64,000 bases of DNA from Prorocentrum cordatum (lineage: Eukaryota > Sar > Dinophyceae > Prorocentrales > Prorocentraceae). Below, one piece after another: positions 38,662 to 49,140 of this stretch. The stretch is taken from NCBI GenBank assembly GCA_963575745.1, contig CAUYUJ010014344.1:350166-414165 (forward strand). Reading direction: 5' to 3'. A program made the translations under genes and the position numbers. Below the pieces are notes generated by a model that was given only the letters and a program-made list of their open reading frames with translations, did no database searches and was not told the DNA's origin. Each line of letters opens with the position of its first letter. Within the stretch, counting starts at the first letter, position 1.

Positions 38662-38735
38662 ATTATCATGGGCCAGCCTGTGGGGACGGCCGTGGACGTC
38701 TGGAGCGCAGGAGTGACAGTGTACCAGATGGCCAC
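38662..38735 (+). CDS. Protein kinase exon: subdomain IX region
   Basis: After CGCCTCGCCTGCCAG the frame reads IIMGQPVGTAVDVWSAGVTV then YQMAT. DVWSAGVTVYQMAT is the kinase subdomain IX helix (D-x-W-S-x-G), with the Asp and Trp in place; PEIIxG-x-P-x-x-x-x-VDVWS is typical of PRP4/DYRK-CMGC kinases. The following GCCACG|GACTGG could be a GA donor, a type known in dinoflagellates. It is on the same strand as the catalytic-loop exon at 20497 and in N-to-C order, so one very long gene is possible. Two copies of different kinases cannot be excluded. Confidence 0.7.
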
Positions 38736-38759
38736 GGACTGGCCTGCGCGTTGCCTGCT

Positions 38760-39035
38760 TCTCATTATTCCTTCCGCTCCTTCTCCTTCCTCCTCGCTTC
38801 TACTCCCCCTCCTCGCCCGCTACTCCTCCTTCTCCTCGCTCCGCCGCCTCCTCCTCCTCCTCGACCTCCGCATTCTCCTCCTCCTCCTGCTCCTTTTCAT
38901 CCTCCTACCCATCATCAGCAACATTCGCTCATTGTCTTTCTCGCCCCTCATCGATCTTCCTCCTCCTCCTCCTCCTCCTCCTCCTCCTCATTCTCCTCCC
39001 CGCTCCCCTTTTTTGCTCCTGCTCCTACTGTGTTT
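38760..39035. repeat. (CCT)n-rich tract
   Basis: C/T-rich with CTCCTCC blocks and a CATCATCAG remnant; lies 3' of the kinase exon. Confidence 0.85.
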
Positions 39036-39041
39036 CTGCCC

Positions 39042-39430
39042 CTACCCGTCCTCTCCCCGGGCCTCTCTTGGGCATCGGCCCAGACCTCTCTCCATACGTC
39101 GCCTGAGTGTGGTGCAGCCGGATTGCCGAGCGTCGACCCCGGGTTTCACGTGGCGTTCGCGGGGCACCAGTGCTGCTGCTCGGGGGATGGCAAAGCTCCT
39201 CTCCGAGCCCATCGCCCCAGTGATTTGCTGCATCTGGGCCTCAGTCCAAATGCTGATCGATTGAGATCGCAGGGGATGCCGTGGTCGGCTCTTGGGGAGG
39301 AATGGCCCGATGTTTGCCTGATCCGGGGCCCAGAACGTGCCCCAGGCCATCGTGTTCCCCGTTCTCGCCTCGTCGAGCAACGCCGACGTCGAGCAGTTCT
39401 GTTCCCCTCATGTAGAGACACATGGCGTCT
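39042..39430 (-). pseudogene. Coding-like remnant of unknown family
   Basis: On the minus strand the frame from 39380 reads MAWGTFWAPDQANIGPFLPK, then SQSISIWTEAQMQQITGAMG and SERSFAIPRAAALVPRERHV. Composition looks protein-like over about 90 residues, but I cannot name a family. No splice context is visible; it is bounded by a CCT tract and the TATG array. Confidence 0.3.
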
Positions 39431-39449
39431 AGACATCATCATCGTAGGA

Positions 39450-41192
39450 GTAAATGTGCGTATGCACGTATGTGTGTACGGGTGTCTGTGTGTGTGCGCA
39501 CGTGTGGATGCATGTGCATATGCATGTACGTCTGCAGGTCTGTGTGTATGTGTGTATGTATGGCTGTACATCTATGGATGCATGAATGGATGTACGGTTG
39601 TATGTATGTATGTATGTATGCATGCATGCATACATGCATGCATTCATGTATGTATGTATGTATGTATGTATGTATGTATGTACGCATGTATATTTATGTA
39701 TGCATGCATGTCTACATACAATAATGTATGCTTATATGAATGAGTGTAGCAATTATACATGTGTGTATGCATGTATGCATGTGTAAAGGTATGTACGCAT
39801 GTATGTATGCATGCATGTATGTATATGTGCATGCAAGTATGTGTGCACGTATATATGTGTATATATGTAGTGATGCTTTATATACATGGGTACGTATGGA
39901 CGTAGATCTGTATGTGCGCACGTGTATGCATGTGTGTATGTATGTGCACGTATGTATGCATGAATGTGTGTACGTGTCTGTATGTATGTGCGTACGTACG
40001 TGCTTACGTATGTGTCATGGATGAGTGTATGTGTGCGTGTGTATTGATGTATGCATGCACGCATGTATGCATACATGCCTGCATGGCTCCATGCATGTAC
40101 GTGTGTGTGTATGTATGCACGCATGCATGCATGAATGCATGGATGTAGTTTAATGTATATAGTTGTGCAAGTAGATCAGTATGTATGCATGCATGTACGT
40201 ATATACGTGTGCATGGATGCATGCATGCATGTACGTATGTGGGCATGAAAGTATGTGCGCCTGCATGCATATCAGTATGCATGCATGTACGCATGTATGT
40301 GTGCACGCATGTATGTGTGTATATATATATGTTTGTAGTGCTGTGCCTATGTACAAATATGCACGTATGTTTGTATATCTGTATGTGCGTACTTGTATGC
40401 ATGTGTGTATGCATGTATGTACGCATGTACGCATGACTGTATGTACGTCTGTGTATGTATGTGCGTGCATACGTGCGTACGTATGTGTCATGGGTGAGTG
40501 TATGTGTATCTATATGGATGCATGCATGCATGCATGTATGCATACATGCCTGCATGGCTCTGTGCATGTACGTATGTGTGCATGTATGCATGCATGCATG
40601 CATGCATGAATGCATTGTTGTATATGTATGTGTGTGCAGGTATGTCGGTTTGTATGAATGTATGTACGTAAATAAATGTGTGTATGTATGTGCGCATGCA
40701 TGTATGTATGCCTGCGTGTGTATGTATATGTGTGGGGCATGTATGTATGTGCGGTTATGTATGTAACTATGGATGTATATATATATATGAATAAATATAA
40801 GTATATATACATTTATATATAGATATGCATATATATATGTGTATGTGTGCATGCATTCATGTACGTATGTAATTACCTCTGTATGTCTATATGCATGTTT
40901 GTATGTATGTATGTATGAAGTTATGTATGTATCTGCGCGTAGGTTTATGTGTTTATAGGTGTGCCTGCTATCGTGCATGGTGTGTATGCATGTTTGTGTG
41001 CATGTATGTGTATACGTAGTGCGTATGCATGTATGTACGCATGTGCACATGGAAGTATGAACGTATGCACGTATGTATGCATGCATGCATGTATGTATGT
41101 ATGTATGTATGTATGCATGTATGTATGTACGTGTGTATGTGCGTATATGCGTGTGCATATGTTTTATTATGTATGTCTACATATATTTACAT

Positions 41193-41223
<31 letters not shown>

Positions 41224-41225
41224 CG
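39450..41225. repeat. TATG/CATG/TGTG tetranucleotide array, ~1.8 kb
   Basis: Continuous alternating purine-pyrimidine DNA made of TGTATG, CATGCATG, TACGTATG and TGTGTG words, with (TA)n at 40330, 40780 and 41198-41220. A longer-period pattern is visible: TACGTATGTGTCATGG(A/G)TGAGTG recurs at about 40006 and 40480. Confidence 0.95.
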
Positions 41226-41329
41226 TGTGCATCTGGATAAGGCCCTTGGGGATCCATAACTTGCCCCCCATCTCCTCCATGAGGCTGCAGGCCCTCCTCT
41301 CGCGTCCGAAGCTGCCCCTATTCCGGCCC

Positions 41330-41420
41330 GAGAAAGCCCATAGGAGCGCACAAGAGCCCCCCAAGACGGCCCCTGGAGGCACCGAAGACGGTAGAAGGTA
41401 TATCGTGAAGGCCTGACGGC
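41330..41420. repeat. CCAAGACGGCCC-type degenerate repeat
   Basis: AGCCCCCCAAGACGGCCCCT and similar. It belongs to the family at 19640-20230 and 42480-42910. Confidence 0.5.
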
Positions 41421-41442
41421 CTGTGCCGCCGACCCTGAAAGA

Positions 41443-41640
41443 CATCGACGAGGAGGAGGAGGAGGAGGAGGAGGAGAGAAGGAAGAGGAGGGGGAGGAGG
41501 GGGGGCAAGGAGAAGGAGGAGGAGGAGCAGGAGCAGGAGGAGCAGGAGGAGGAGGAGAAGGAGGAGGAGAAGGAAGAGGAGGAGGAGGAGGAGGAGGAGG
41601 AGGAGAAGGAGGAGGAGGAGGAGGAGGAGAAAGAGGAAGA
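41443..41640. repeat. (GGA)n purine tract
   Basis: GAGGAGGAG with AGCAGGAG and GAAGAGG variants. Confidence 0.95.
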
Positions 41641-41734
41641 GTCCCAAGAGGCCCAAGATGCCGAATGTGTTGATTTTCCATTTGTTTTTTTAGTTTTGCG
41701 CTCCGGAATGAGGGCCGAGGGAAATCGTATGGAT

Positions 41735-41915
41735 GGCGGCCTCCCCCCCGGGACCCCCCCTTCCCCCGCGGGACCCTCCTGGGACCCCCCCCCCTTCCGG
41801 GGAAGGAACAAAGGGGAAGGGGCTTCCCTTTGACGTGTTTACGAGGTGTGTCGATTTCCTTGCACAGCCCCTCTCAAACGCCGACATGGCCAGCGGATTT
41901 CTACAGCTGCACAGG
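41735..41915 (+). repeat. Dispersed repeat shared with 298-680
   Basis: GGGACCCCCCC runs, AAAGGGGAAGGGGCTTCCCT (41811) and CTCAAACGCCGACATGG with AGCGGATTTCT (41872-41902). More compact than the copy at the window start. Confidence 0.65.
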
Positions 41916-41942
41916 TACAGAAAGAGGGCGAGAGAGGAAAAA

Positions 41943-42074
41943 GAGAGAGAGAGAGAGAGAGAATCGAACAAACGAAAAACCGCTATGAGCGTGCACTGAT
42001 GAGTGAGGGGTGGTGGTGGGTCTATGAAAATACATATGGAGACAACGGGGGAAAAGAGAGAGAGAGAGAGAGAG

Positions 42075-42105
<31 letters not shown>

Positions 42106-42115
42106 GACAGCGAGA
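41943..42115. repeat. (GA)n dinucleotide repeats
   Basis: Several GAGAGAGA runs (41944-41962, 42054-42075 and 42086-42106) separated by non-repetitive sequence. Confidence 0.9.
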
Positions 42116-42164
42116 CGCCAATGAAGTATGGGGAAGCGGGGGCTGGAACGGAGATAGCAGTGGG

Positions 42165-42335
42165 TTCTCAGAAGGTTTCTAGGGGGAATTCTCGGCGGGG
42201 TTCTCGGAGGGGTTCTCGGGGGGGTCCTCGGAGGGGTTCTCGGGGGAGTTCTCGGGCGGTTCAGGGGGTTTCTCGAGAGGTCCAGTGAATCTCTCGGGGG
42301 GGGTTCTCGAGGGGGGTTCTCGGGGCGTTCTCGGG
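42165..42335. repeat. GGTTCTCGG tandem repeat, ~15-bp period
   Basis: GGTTCTCGGCGG, GGTTCTCGGAGG, GGTCCTCGGAGG and similar words repeat about ten times. Confidence 0.85.
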
Positions 42336-42479
42336 AGATTGCTATCCTTTTCACTTAAGTACGACGTTGCTACGGTTTTCTCTCGCTGGCAGACTCGAAG
42401 AGGAGGGTGCAGGGAAAGGGGACGACGGAGACGCAGGGAAAGAGGACAACGGATGCGTCGACTGAGCGCAGGCCGACGG

Positions 42480-42910
42480 GGGGTCCACACGCCGACAGGG
42501 CTGGCGGATTCCCAAGACGCCCAAGAGGGCCCGAGAGCGCCCAAGTGGCCCAGAGACGGCCCAAGGGCGCTCCAAGACGGCCTGATACGGCATCAAGCCA
42601 GCGCACGAGGCCCCCAAGACGCCCCCAAAGGCCCCCAAGAGGACTCCTGAGAGTCTTTGGGAGGCAAGTTTTTTTATCTCTTTTCTGAGGTTGTGGAAGG
42701 ATTTGGGGGTTCCCGCCTTTTCGGGCCAAGAGCGGCCCAAGACGGCTCTGACGGCCTCCGAGATCGCACCAAGACGGCCCAAGAGGGCCAACACATCGCC
42801 CCAGGACGGCCCATGGGCCCCCAAGAAGGCACATAGACGGTCCAAGAGGGCCCCGAGACGGCCCAAGAGGGCCCCAAGACCGCCCACGAGGGCCCCAGCA
42901 CGGCCCGAGG
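42480..42910. repeat. CCAAGACGGCCC-type degenerate repeat
   Basis: CCCAAGACGCCC, GGCCCAAGACGGC, GGCCCAAGAGGGCC and relatives iterate with loose ~12-15-bp spacing, interrupted by a unique stretch at 42640-42720. Confidence 0.7.
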
Positions 42911-42959
42911 GAGGCCCAAGAGAGCCCCTAACACTCTGCAAAGACAGGAGAGCCCATGG

Positions 42960-43340
42960 CGGCGACAAAGGCGGCAACATAGCCGCCAGACCGACAGATG
43001 GGCCCAAACGACGGGCGGCGGCGAGGCGAAGGCTGTGGGTGGCGGCAGCGCGACCGCCACGCCCAGCAGGCAGGCCGAGCTGACGGGCGGCGGCGGGGCG
43101 GCGGCGGGGCGTCGGCGGCAGCAGGGCCGCCGCGCCCAGGCGACGGGGCGGCGACGGGGCGGCGGCGGCGGCGACGTGGCCGCCAGACCAGGACTCCCAG
43201 TCGAGAGGAGGAGGAGGAGGAGGAGGAGGAGGAGGAGGAGGAGGAGGAGGAGGAGGAGGAGGAGGAGGAGGAGAGGAGGAGGAGGAGGAAGAGGAGGAGG
43301 AGGAGGGCCCTTGCAGGCATTCGTGTGGAGACCAGTCGAG
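42960..43340. other. GGC-rich then (GGA)n DNA
   Basis: GGCGGCGACGGGGCGGCGGC-type sequence followed by GGA repeats (43203-43310). No gene supported. Confidence 0.75.
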
Positions 43341-43439
43341 CGGCTCAGCGGCCCGTAAGTTATGATCGTGCCCTGCTCTTCCGTCACGGCGCGGGGCGGC
43401 GCGCAGCCGCGCGCAGCGGCGCGCGGATGCACGCAGCCG

Positions 43440-43600
43440 TCCCGCCCGACTCCTCTCGCTCGCCAGCTCTGTCTGTGCTACTCTCTGTCTCTCTCGCTCT
43501 CTCTCGCTCTTTCTCTCTCTCTCTCATGTTGTTGGCTCCTTTTTTGTTTTCTCTCTCTCTCTCTCTCTCTATCCGCTTCTCTGCATCTGCACATGTCTGT
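43440..43600. repeat. (TC)n-rich tract
   Basis: CTCTCTCGCTCTCTCTCGCT and a clean CTCTCTCT run at 43551-43570. Confidence 0.85.
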
Positions 43601-43736
43601 GGATCTCAGTCTCTGTCCTGTCGCCTCTTGCGCTTGTCTTTTCTGCTGCCACCCGTGGGGAAACGCATTGCGAGCAACGCTGTTGAAGCCTGGTAGGTGT
43701 ACGCACGCGCGGGCTCGTATTTTGTGTCTCCCCCTA

Positions 43737-43912
43737 CAGTCGGGGCCCTGAGGAAGGAACCCTTTTCGTTGGGGAGGGGCTCGGTGTTCCTTAAGTGTTT
43801 CACAGCTTGCCTCAGGTTTTCCTTCTGTATTGGATAGCAAATCGAAGGTTAACGTATGGAAAAAAGGGGCCTCGTTCCTTATTTAGGGTTCCATGGGTCA
43901 AGGCCCCGACTG
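43737..43912. mobile_element. Tc1/mariner-like MITE with TA duplication
   Basis: CAGTCGGGGCC (43737-43747) and GGCCCCGACTG (43902-43912) are perfect terminal inverted repeats, each flanked by TA (43735-43736 and 43913-43914). TA target duplication and a CAGT start are hallmarks of Tc1/mariner-type transposons. GGAACCC near the left and GGGTTCC near the right extend the pairing. At 176 bp it has no transposase. Confidence 0.75.
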
Positions 43913-44044
43913 TACTCCCTTCTCTCTCTGTGTCGCCCCCTTTCTTCAGTTCCATTTGGATCTGATAGTGGCCCCGCAGCATGCCAACGTTTGAGGCCGC
44001 GGCGCGCTTGTTGCCGCCAGCGTATCGTTGCTGCGTGATGGAGA

Positions 44045-44120
44045 GGAGGGAGGAGGGAGGAGGAGGAGGAGGAGGAGGAGGAGGAGGAGGAGGAGGAGGA
44101 GGAGGAGGAGGAGGAGGACT
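44045..44120. repeat. (GGA)n purine tract
   Basis: Pure GGAGGA run of about 70 bp. Confidence 0.95.
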
Positions 44121-44124
44121 CGTC

Positions 44125-44280
44125 ATCAGGAGCTGCGCGACGCTGGCCGTCGTGGAAAAGTCGTTGTGCCCCAGCGGCGGCGCCGCGGCAGGACCGGCTG
44201 CTCTTCTCGGGCAGCAGCAACAACCAGGTGATGCACGAGGCGCTGGAAATATGTGGCGCCTCCTAGCAGACCAGCGCCAG
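44125..44280 (+). other. Exon-like island after a GGA tract
   Basis: One plus frame around 44190-44260 reads RQDRLLFSGSSNNQVMHEAL then EICGAS and a stop, which resembles the start of PRPP synthetases (FSGxSN). A second plus frame is equally open (LVIRSCATLAVVEKSLCPSG), so neither can be called. Confidence 0.2.
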
Positions 44281-44578
44281 AGGAGGTTGGGGAAGGAGCA
44301 GATGGGAAAGGGATCAAGGGGAAAGGGAGAGACATTGGGGGCAGGTAGCGGGGATGGATAGAGGGAAGGGGGGAGGGAGGGAAGGTGGAGGCCATCTGCG
44401 AAAGCACAGCTGCGCCTGCCAGCCACTGCTACAAGCACGACCCACCCCGACCTCTCCCTGAAAACCTGGCACCCCTGCGGCCTCACCACAGCGGACCCAC
44501 GCTAGCCACGTGGGCAACGACCTTCCCCGTGGCAGCCATGCGGCCCAGGGTGTGCGCCCGCGACCTGCGTTTGGGAGC

Positions 44579-44579
<1 letters not shown>

Positions 44580-44652
<73 letters not shown>

Positions 44653-44756
44653 GGATCAGCGTCAGCATCAGCATCATCAGGATCAGCATCAGCATCAGCA
44701 TCATCAGCATCAGCATCATCACCATCATAGTCATCAGCATCACCAGGTTCATCAGT

Positions 44757-44836
<80 letters not shown>

Positions 44837-44865
44837 TAGCATCAGCGTCATCATCATCATCATCA
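44580..44865. repeat. (ATC)n microsatellite
   Basis: CATCAT repeats with an internal block of CAGCATCAG variants (44650-44755). Confidence 0.95.
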
Positions 44866-44875
44866 CCACCAGCAG

Positions 44876-46560
44876 GCCTGGGTATACCAAAAGGCGCCGT
44901 CTTTCTCTCACCCACGTGCCCGACCCTGACAGTTCCGTCTCCGGCTCGCTTGCCCAGAGTGCTCCGAAGATGTCTCGCCACTCGGGGAGAGCTTCTGAGG
45001 CCGGCCCTCGTGGGACCGGCTGCGAGAACGTCAGAGCCTGGCCCTTCCAGGAAGTGCAGCAGGTGTTCCCAGGGATCGATTGGCGTCTCATGAAGCACGA
45101 GTGCCTAGGTCTGCTGCAGGCCAAGCGCGACTCCGCTCCTGGTCCCGACGGCATTGGACACGCTGCTTCAAGCTGGTGGCGAGCTCTGCCACGACTGTCT
45201 GTTTGATCTCTACTCTCTCCTGCTCGATGGCCAGGATGTGAAGCATGGTTCCAACCACACTTTGACCGCTTTTGTCCCTACGGACGGTGGAGGAGGTGGC
45301 GAGGACGGTGGTGATGAACTTTCTCGGTCTGCCAATGCGACTCGCCCGATTGCCTGGTCCAACTGCGACAGCAAGACCATTGCTGCTGCTGTTGCAGTAG
45401 TCTGCCTCCTCCGCGCAGAAGGGCTTCGTCAAGAAGCGAAGCATGAACCATCGCATTCTGAGTATGGAAGGCTGCTGCTCGACTACTTCTCTTCTCAAAG
45501 GCTTCAACAAGCAAGGCTGCGTTCGCTCGATATTGCCGATGCCTTCCCGTCGTTGAACCACGATTGGATCTTTGACCGTCTATCTCGCCTAGGCGTGCTT
45601 CGCTTCCTCCTATCTGCTATCAGTGAGCTTTACAAGGATGTGGTCACCGAGGCTGTGCTTCGGGGGCAGGTTTTCAGCGGTTTCGTGATGATCCGAGGGC
45701 GTAAACAAGGGTGCCCGCTGAGCGGGGTGATCTTCGCGCTCTGTTTCGACGTCGCCGTTCGTCACCTCGAAAGTGCTCTTCGACCTCACGCTGCTAGGCC
45801 CCTTGCATGCGCTGACGACGTTGGCGTCCTCCCTGTCCATTTGCTGGTGTTTACCCCGATCGTGGTTCGGCTGATGACCGATGCCGCGGACGTCTCAGGG
45901 CTGTGGCTTCATCCTCAGAAGTGCGTCGTTGTTTTCCCTGCTGGCCCTGATCGGGCTCGTGCTATTGCTTCATTTCAGGAGTCTCAACGCTCGGCATCTT
46001 GGCATGCCGAGTTGCCGGGGAGGAGGAGGAGGAGGAGGAGGAGGAGGAGGAGGAGTTGCTCCTCCTCCTCCTCCTCCTCCTGGACGCCTTCCCCACTATC
46101 CGAGCTGCCCGAACGCTCGGCATCTTGGCATGAGTCTGGGACCTGGTGGTGCACGGGCCAGCTGGGGTAAACCTCTGGGGATGTTCAGGAACCGCCCCTC
46201 CCATCTCCGAGGGCTACCCCTGGGGCCTCCTCAAAGCATCTGCTCCTGCAACACGTGTGCGTTCCCCGCTCTCAGCGTCCCTGCTCCGTTTCCTCGGGCT
46301 CCGCATGCCGCGCTTCGCGCAGAGCGCGGCGCACGTCGATTTCTCACAGCCGGGCCTCGCCGGGCGATCCCCGCTCCCGTCCCGACCAGCGGTGGCCGCG
46401 TCGGCCTGCCCGTGAAGCCGACGTCGGCCGAGGTGGGGCACCTGGCTGCCATGTACCGTGTACGCATTCGTTGCGACGCCTTCTGTGGAATACGCGGTCG
46501 TTGGCGCGAATTCCGGGACTCAGAAGTGGATCGCTTTTGTGGTTCCCCTGGAGGCCAAGC
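44876..46560 (+). pseudogene. Non-LTR reverse transcriptase, frame-broken
   Basis: After CACCAGCAG the plus strand reads WPFQEVQQVFPGIDWRLMKH and QAKRDSAPGPDGI, the conserved lead-in to the RT domain. A frameshift near 45151-45160 moves coding to the frame DTLLQAGGELCHDCLFDLYS. Motif A is RSLDIADAFPS (Asp codon 45529), motif B GRKQGCPLSGVIFALCF, motif C ACADDVGVL (CADD at 45808-45819), then LWLHPQKCVVVFPAG. After a 126-bp duplicated insertion (45986-46132) the frame reads ARHLGMSLGPGGARASWGKP, the usual sequence after motif D/E, and LPLGPPQSICSCNTCAFPAL. Catalytic residues are intact but two frame changes break the protein. The far C-terminus is unclear. Confidence 0.75.
45986..46132. mobile_element. 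GGA/TCC insertion flanked by 21-bp direct repeats
   Basis: The 21 bp at 45986-46006 (AACGCTCGGCATCTTGGCAT..) are exactly repeated at 46112-46132. Between them are CCGAGTTGCCGG, a (GGA)n run (46020-46054), AGTTG, a (CTC)n run (46058-46080) and CCGAGCTGCCCG: a hairpin of purine and pyrimidine repeats with near-matching edges. It interrupts the RT reading frame exactly within NARHLGM. Confidence 0.75.
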
Positions 46561-47255
46561 GGGTTCAGGAGTCCAGCATTGGTTCCCGTTGTTCGGTGTC
46601 CAAGAAGTTCCAGGCTATCCCCAAGATTCCGTCGGACCCTGGCACGGTTTCGTTGCAGAAGGAAGCCATTAGGGTGCTGCATCATATTATGAGCCCGAAC
46701 ATGCCTGTAGGAACAGCATTGCTCCCTATGCTCCGCAAGCTTTTGGCCTCTGACAAATGAAACCCTTTCCGTCAGTGTTGTCGGTGTTCTAAGGACGGCC
46801 GCCTCCATCGGCCCATTTGTTTGGGTGGCGTATTTACGCTCTGTATGTCACGGCTAGCGCACCTCTGCCAGATTCAACCAGGGCTTGCAAACTTGCCGGT
46901 TTGGATGCCAAGCTATGGGAGGTGGCTATGTCCTCCACCGCTTTTCCTGCCCTGCTGTCCTCCATTGTCTCCCGTCTATGCTGCCCTCTCTGCACGAAGG
47001 TTCTGCCGAGTAGTCGCCTAAAGGTGGATTGATTCTATGCGCGACCACTCCCCTGAGCGGTGCCGAGCTCAAATCTGTCTTCCTCGTGCATAACCTCACT
47101 ATTGAGTCTGTTACTTGTTTTTTTGCGTGTTTTTGCGTGCCCACACACGATGTGGGAATGGGCAGCTTCACGCGTTTTTTGCAATTCGGGCCCGTGCCAT
47201 CGCTGAGAAGAGGCAGGGCATTCGGGCTCTCCTTTCAAGGCACGACCTCCGAGTG
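46561..47255 (+). other. Tail region of the RT locus, unassigned
   Basis: A plus frame at 46458-46760 (VGANSGTQKWIAFVVPLEAK, MSPNMPVGTALLPMLRKLLA) is coding-like but not recognised. 46770-47250 holds T-rich unique sequence with no convincing frame. Confidence 0.35.
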
Positions 47256-47263
47256 ACGAGTTG

Positions 47264-47321
<58 letters not shown>

Positions 47322-47560
47322 GCATCATCATCATCACAATCATCATCGTCATCATCATCATCATCATCAACATCATCAACATCATCATCGTCACCATCAA
47401 CATCATCAGCATAATCATCATCTCAATCTCCATCTCCATCATCGTCATCGTCATCGTCACCACCATCATCATCATCATCATCCTCATCAGCAGCAGCATC
47501 ATCATCATTATGATCATGATTTTCAGCATCATCATCATCATCAGCAGCAGCAGCATCATC
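47264..47560. repeat. (ATC)n microsatellite
   Basis: CATCAT repeats with AACATC, CGTCAT and AGCAGC interruptions. Confidence 0.95.
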
Positions 47561-47915
47561 ATAGCTGCACGTGGTGCGCGTCTCAGCCTTGACCTCATCC
47601 CTCGTCCTGTCGCTCCCGCGGTTGTGCTGATCACTATCGACTCGTTTAACGCTTGTGGGGCTTCGTCGTCTTGCTTCGCGCTCCCTCTGAATCGTCAGCC
47701 CCCTACCTCATCTGTATCAATCTGTATCGATCATCTGTATCTGTATCGCCCTTCCTACCTTCATTCTGAAGGACGGGAGACGGGGCCACCCCCACCAGGG
47801 GGGGCACCTCTGGCGAGGGGGTCCACGCTGCCTCTCCGAGCCAGGGAAAGAGGATGTCCCTAGCGGGAGGGAGGGACCACACCACCAGGAGGACCCTCCT
47901 TGGCGCCCCGCGCTG
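47561..47915. other. No confident gene
   Basis: A short plus frame (RLSLDLIPRPVAPAVVLITI) is coding-like but isolated. The rest is mixed sequence with a TGTATC repeat near 47717-47746. Confidence 0.3.
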
Positions 47916-47916
47916 A

Positions 47917-48035
47917 TGGTGGTGGTGGTGGTGGTGGTGGTGGTGGTGGTGGTGGTGGTGGTGGTGGTGGTGGTGGTGGTGGTGGTGTGGGGGGTTGTGG
48001 TGGTGGTGGTGGTGGTGGTGGTGGTGGTGGTGGTG
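47917..48035. repeat. (GGT)n microsatellite
   Basis: Nearly pure GGT with a single GTGTGGGGGGTTG interruption at 47985-47998. Confidence 0.97.
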
Positions 48036-48084
48036 TCGTTTTTCGTCGTTGCTGACCCTCATCTGTGTCAAGACCGCCCCTCAG

Positions 48085-48215
48085 GAGAAGGAGGATGAGG
48101 AGGAGGAGGATGAGAAGGAAAAGGAGGAGGAGGAGGAGGAGGAGGGAGGAGAGGGGGGAGGAGGGAGGAGGAGGGAGGAGGGAGGAGGAGGAGGAGGAGG
48201 GGGAGGAGAGGACAC
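48085..48215. repeat. (GGA)n purine tract
   Basis: GGAGGATGAGG, then GGAGGGAGGA variants. Confidence 0.9.
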
Positions 48216-48240
48216 CTTCATCATTTCGGAAGAGCGGACT

Positions 48241-48398
48241 GCAGCAATGAGAGCGCCCAGCGGGCGCCAGGGCTGCGCCTTCGCCCTCCGCCGAGGCGGG
48301 GCCTACCCGCCGGCGCTCGCCTCCGTGGGCAAGTGCGCACAGAAGCACTTCGCCGCCTCGGGCGACTTCTTGCTGCAAGCCTCCTCAGGTTGGCAGGG
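48241..48398 (+). CDS. Candidate exon between GGA and GAT repeats
   Basis: The plus frame reads MRAPSGRQGCAFALRRGGAY, then PPALASVGKCAQKHFAASGD, FLLQASSG, ending TCCTCAG|GTTGGC, a good GT donor. The flanks are low-complexity, as for the kinase exons. Family unknown; a minus frame is also open. Confidence 0.35.
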
Positions 48399-48436
48399 GC
48401 CTCGTCCTCCTCCCGCCCTTGTGCATCTTCTCCTGC

Positions 48437-48457
48437 TCATGATGATGGTGATGATGG

Positions 48458-48492
<35 letters not shown>

Positions 48493-48552
48493 CTGATGCT
48501 GATGCTGATGCTGATGCTGATGCTGATGCTGATGCTGCTCATGATGATGATA

Positions 48553-48603
<51 letters not shown>

Positions 48604-48748
48604 GTGCTGCTGATGATGATGGTGATGATGGTGATGATGGTGATGATAGTGATGATGATGATACTGATGATGATCATCATCATCACCCTCATCCTCATCA
48701 TCATCCTAATCACCAGCAGCATCATCATCACCATAATTACCATCATCC

Positions 48749-48784
<36 letters not shown>

Positions 48785-49021
48785 CCATCAGCATACTCGT
48801 CTTCATCATCATCATCAGCATCATCATCATCAAAACCATCATCATTATCAGCATCAGCATCAGCACCTTCACCATCATCATCGTCACCATCCTCATCCTC
48901 ATCATCATCGTCATCATCATCAGCATCGGCATCGGCATCGTCAGCATCAGCATCAGCATCAGCATCGCCACCAGCATCATCAGCATCATCCTCGTTGCCA
49001 TCATCATCGTTACCATCATCC

Positions 49022-49060
<39 letters not shown>

Positions 49061-49140
49061 ACCTCATCATGTTCATTATCACCATTTTCATCACCATCAT
49101 CAACTTCTTAATTATCATCGTCGCCATCGTCACCCTCACC
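48437..49140. repeat. (GAT)n then (ATC)n, converging arrays
   Basis: GATGAT on the plus strand (48437-48675) switches at TGATGATGATCATCATCATC (48667-48686) to ATC repeats, so the two halves form a long potential hairpin. GATGCT and AGCATC hexamer blocks lie on the two sides. Confidence 0.9.

Noticed and set aside
39422-41259. Cys/Met/Tyr-rich and His/Thr/Tyr-rich open frames
   Set aside because: Products of the TATG/CATG array on either strand.
44502-45154. Poly-Met/Asp/His frames over the ATC repeat
   Set aside because: Homopolymers from (ATC)n; only the part after 44876 on the plus strand has RT-like sequence.
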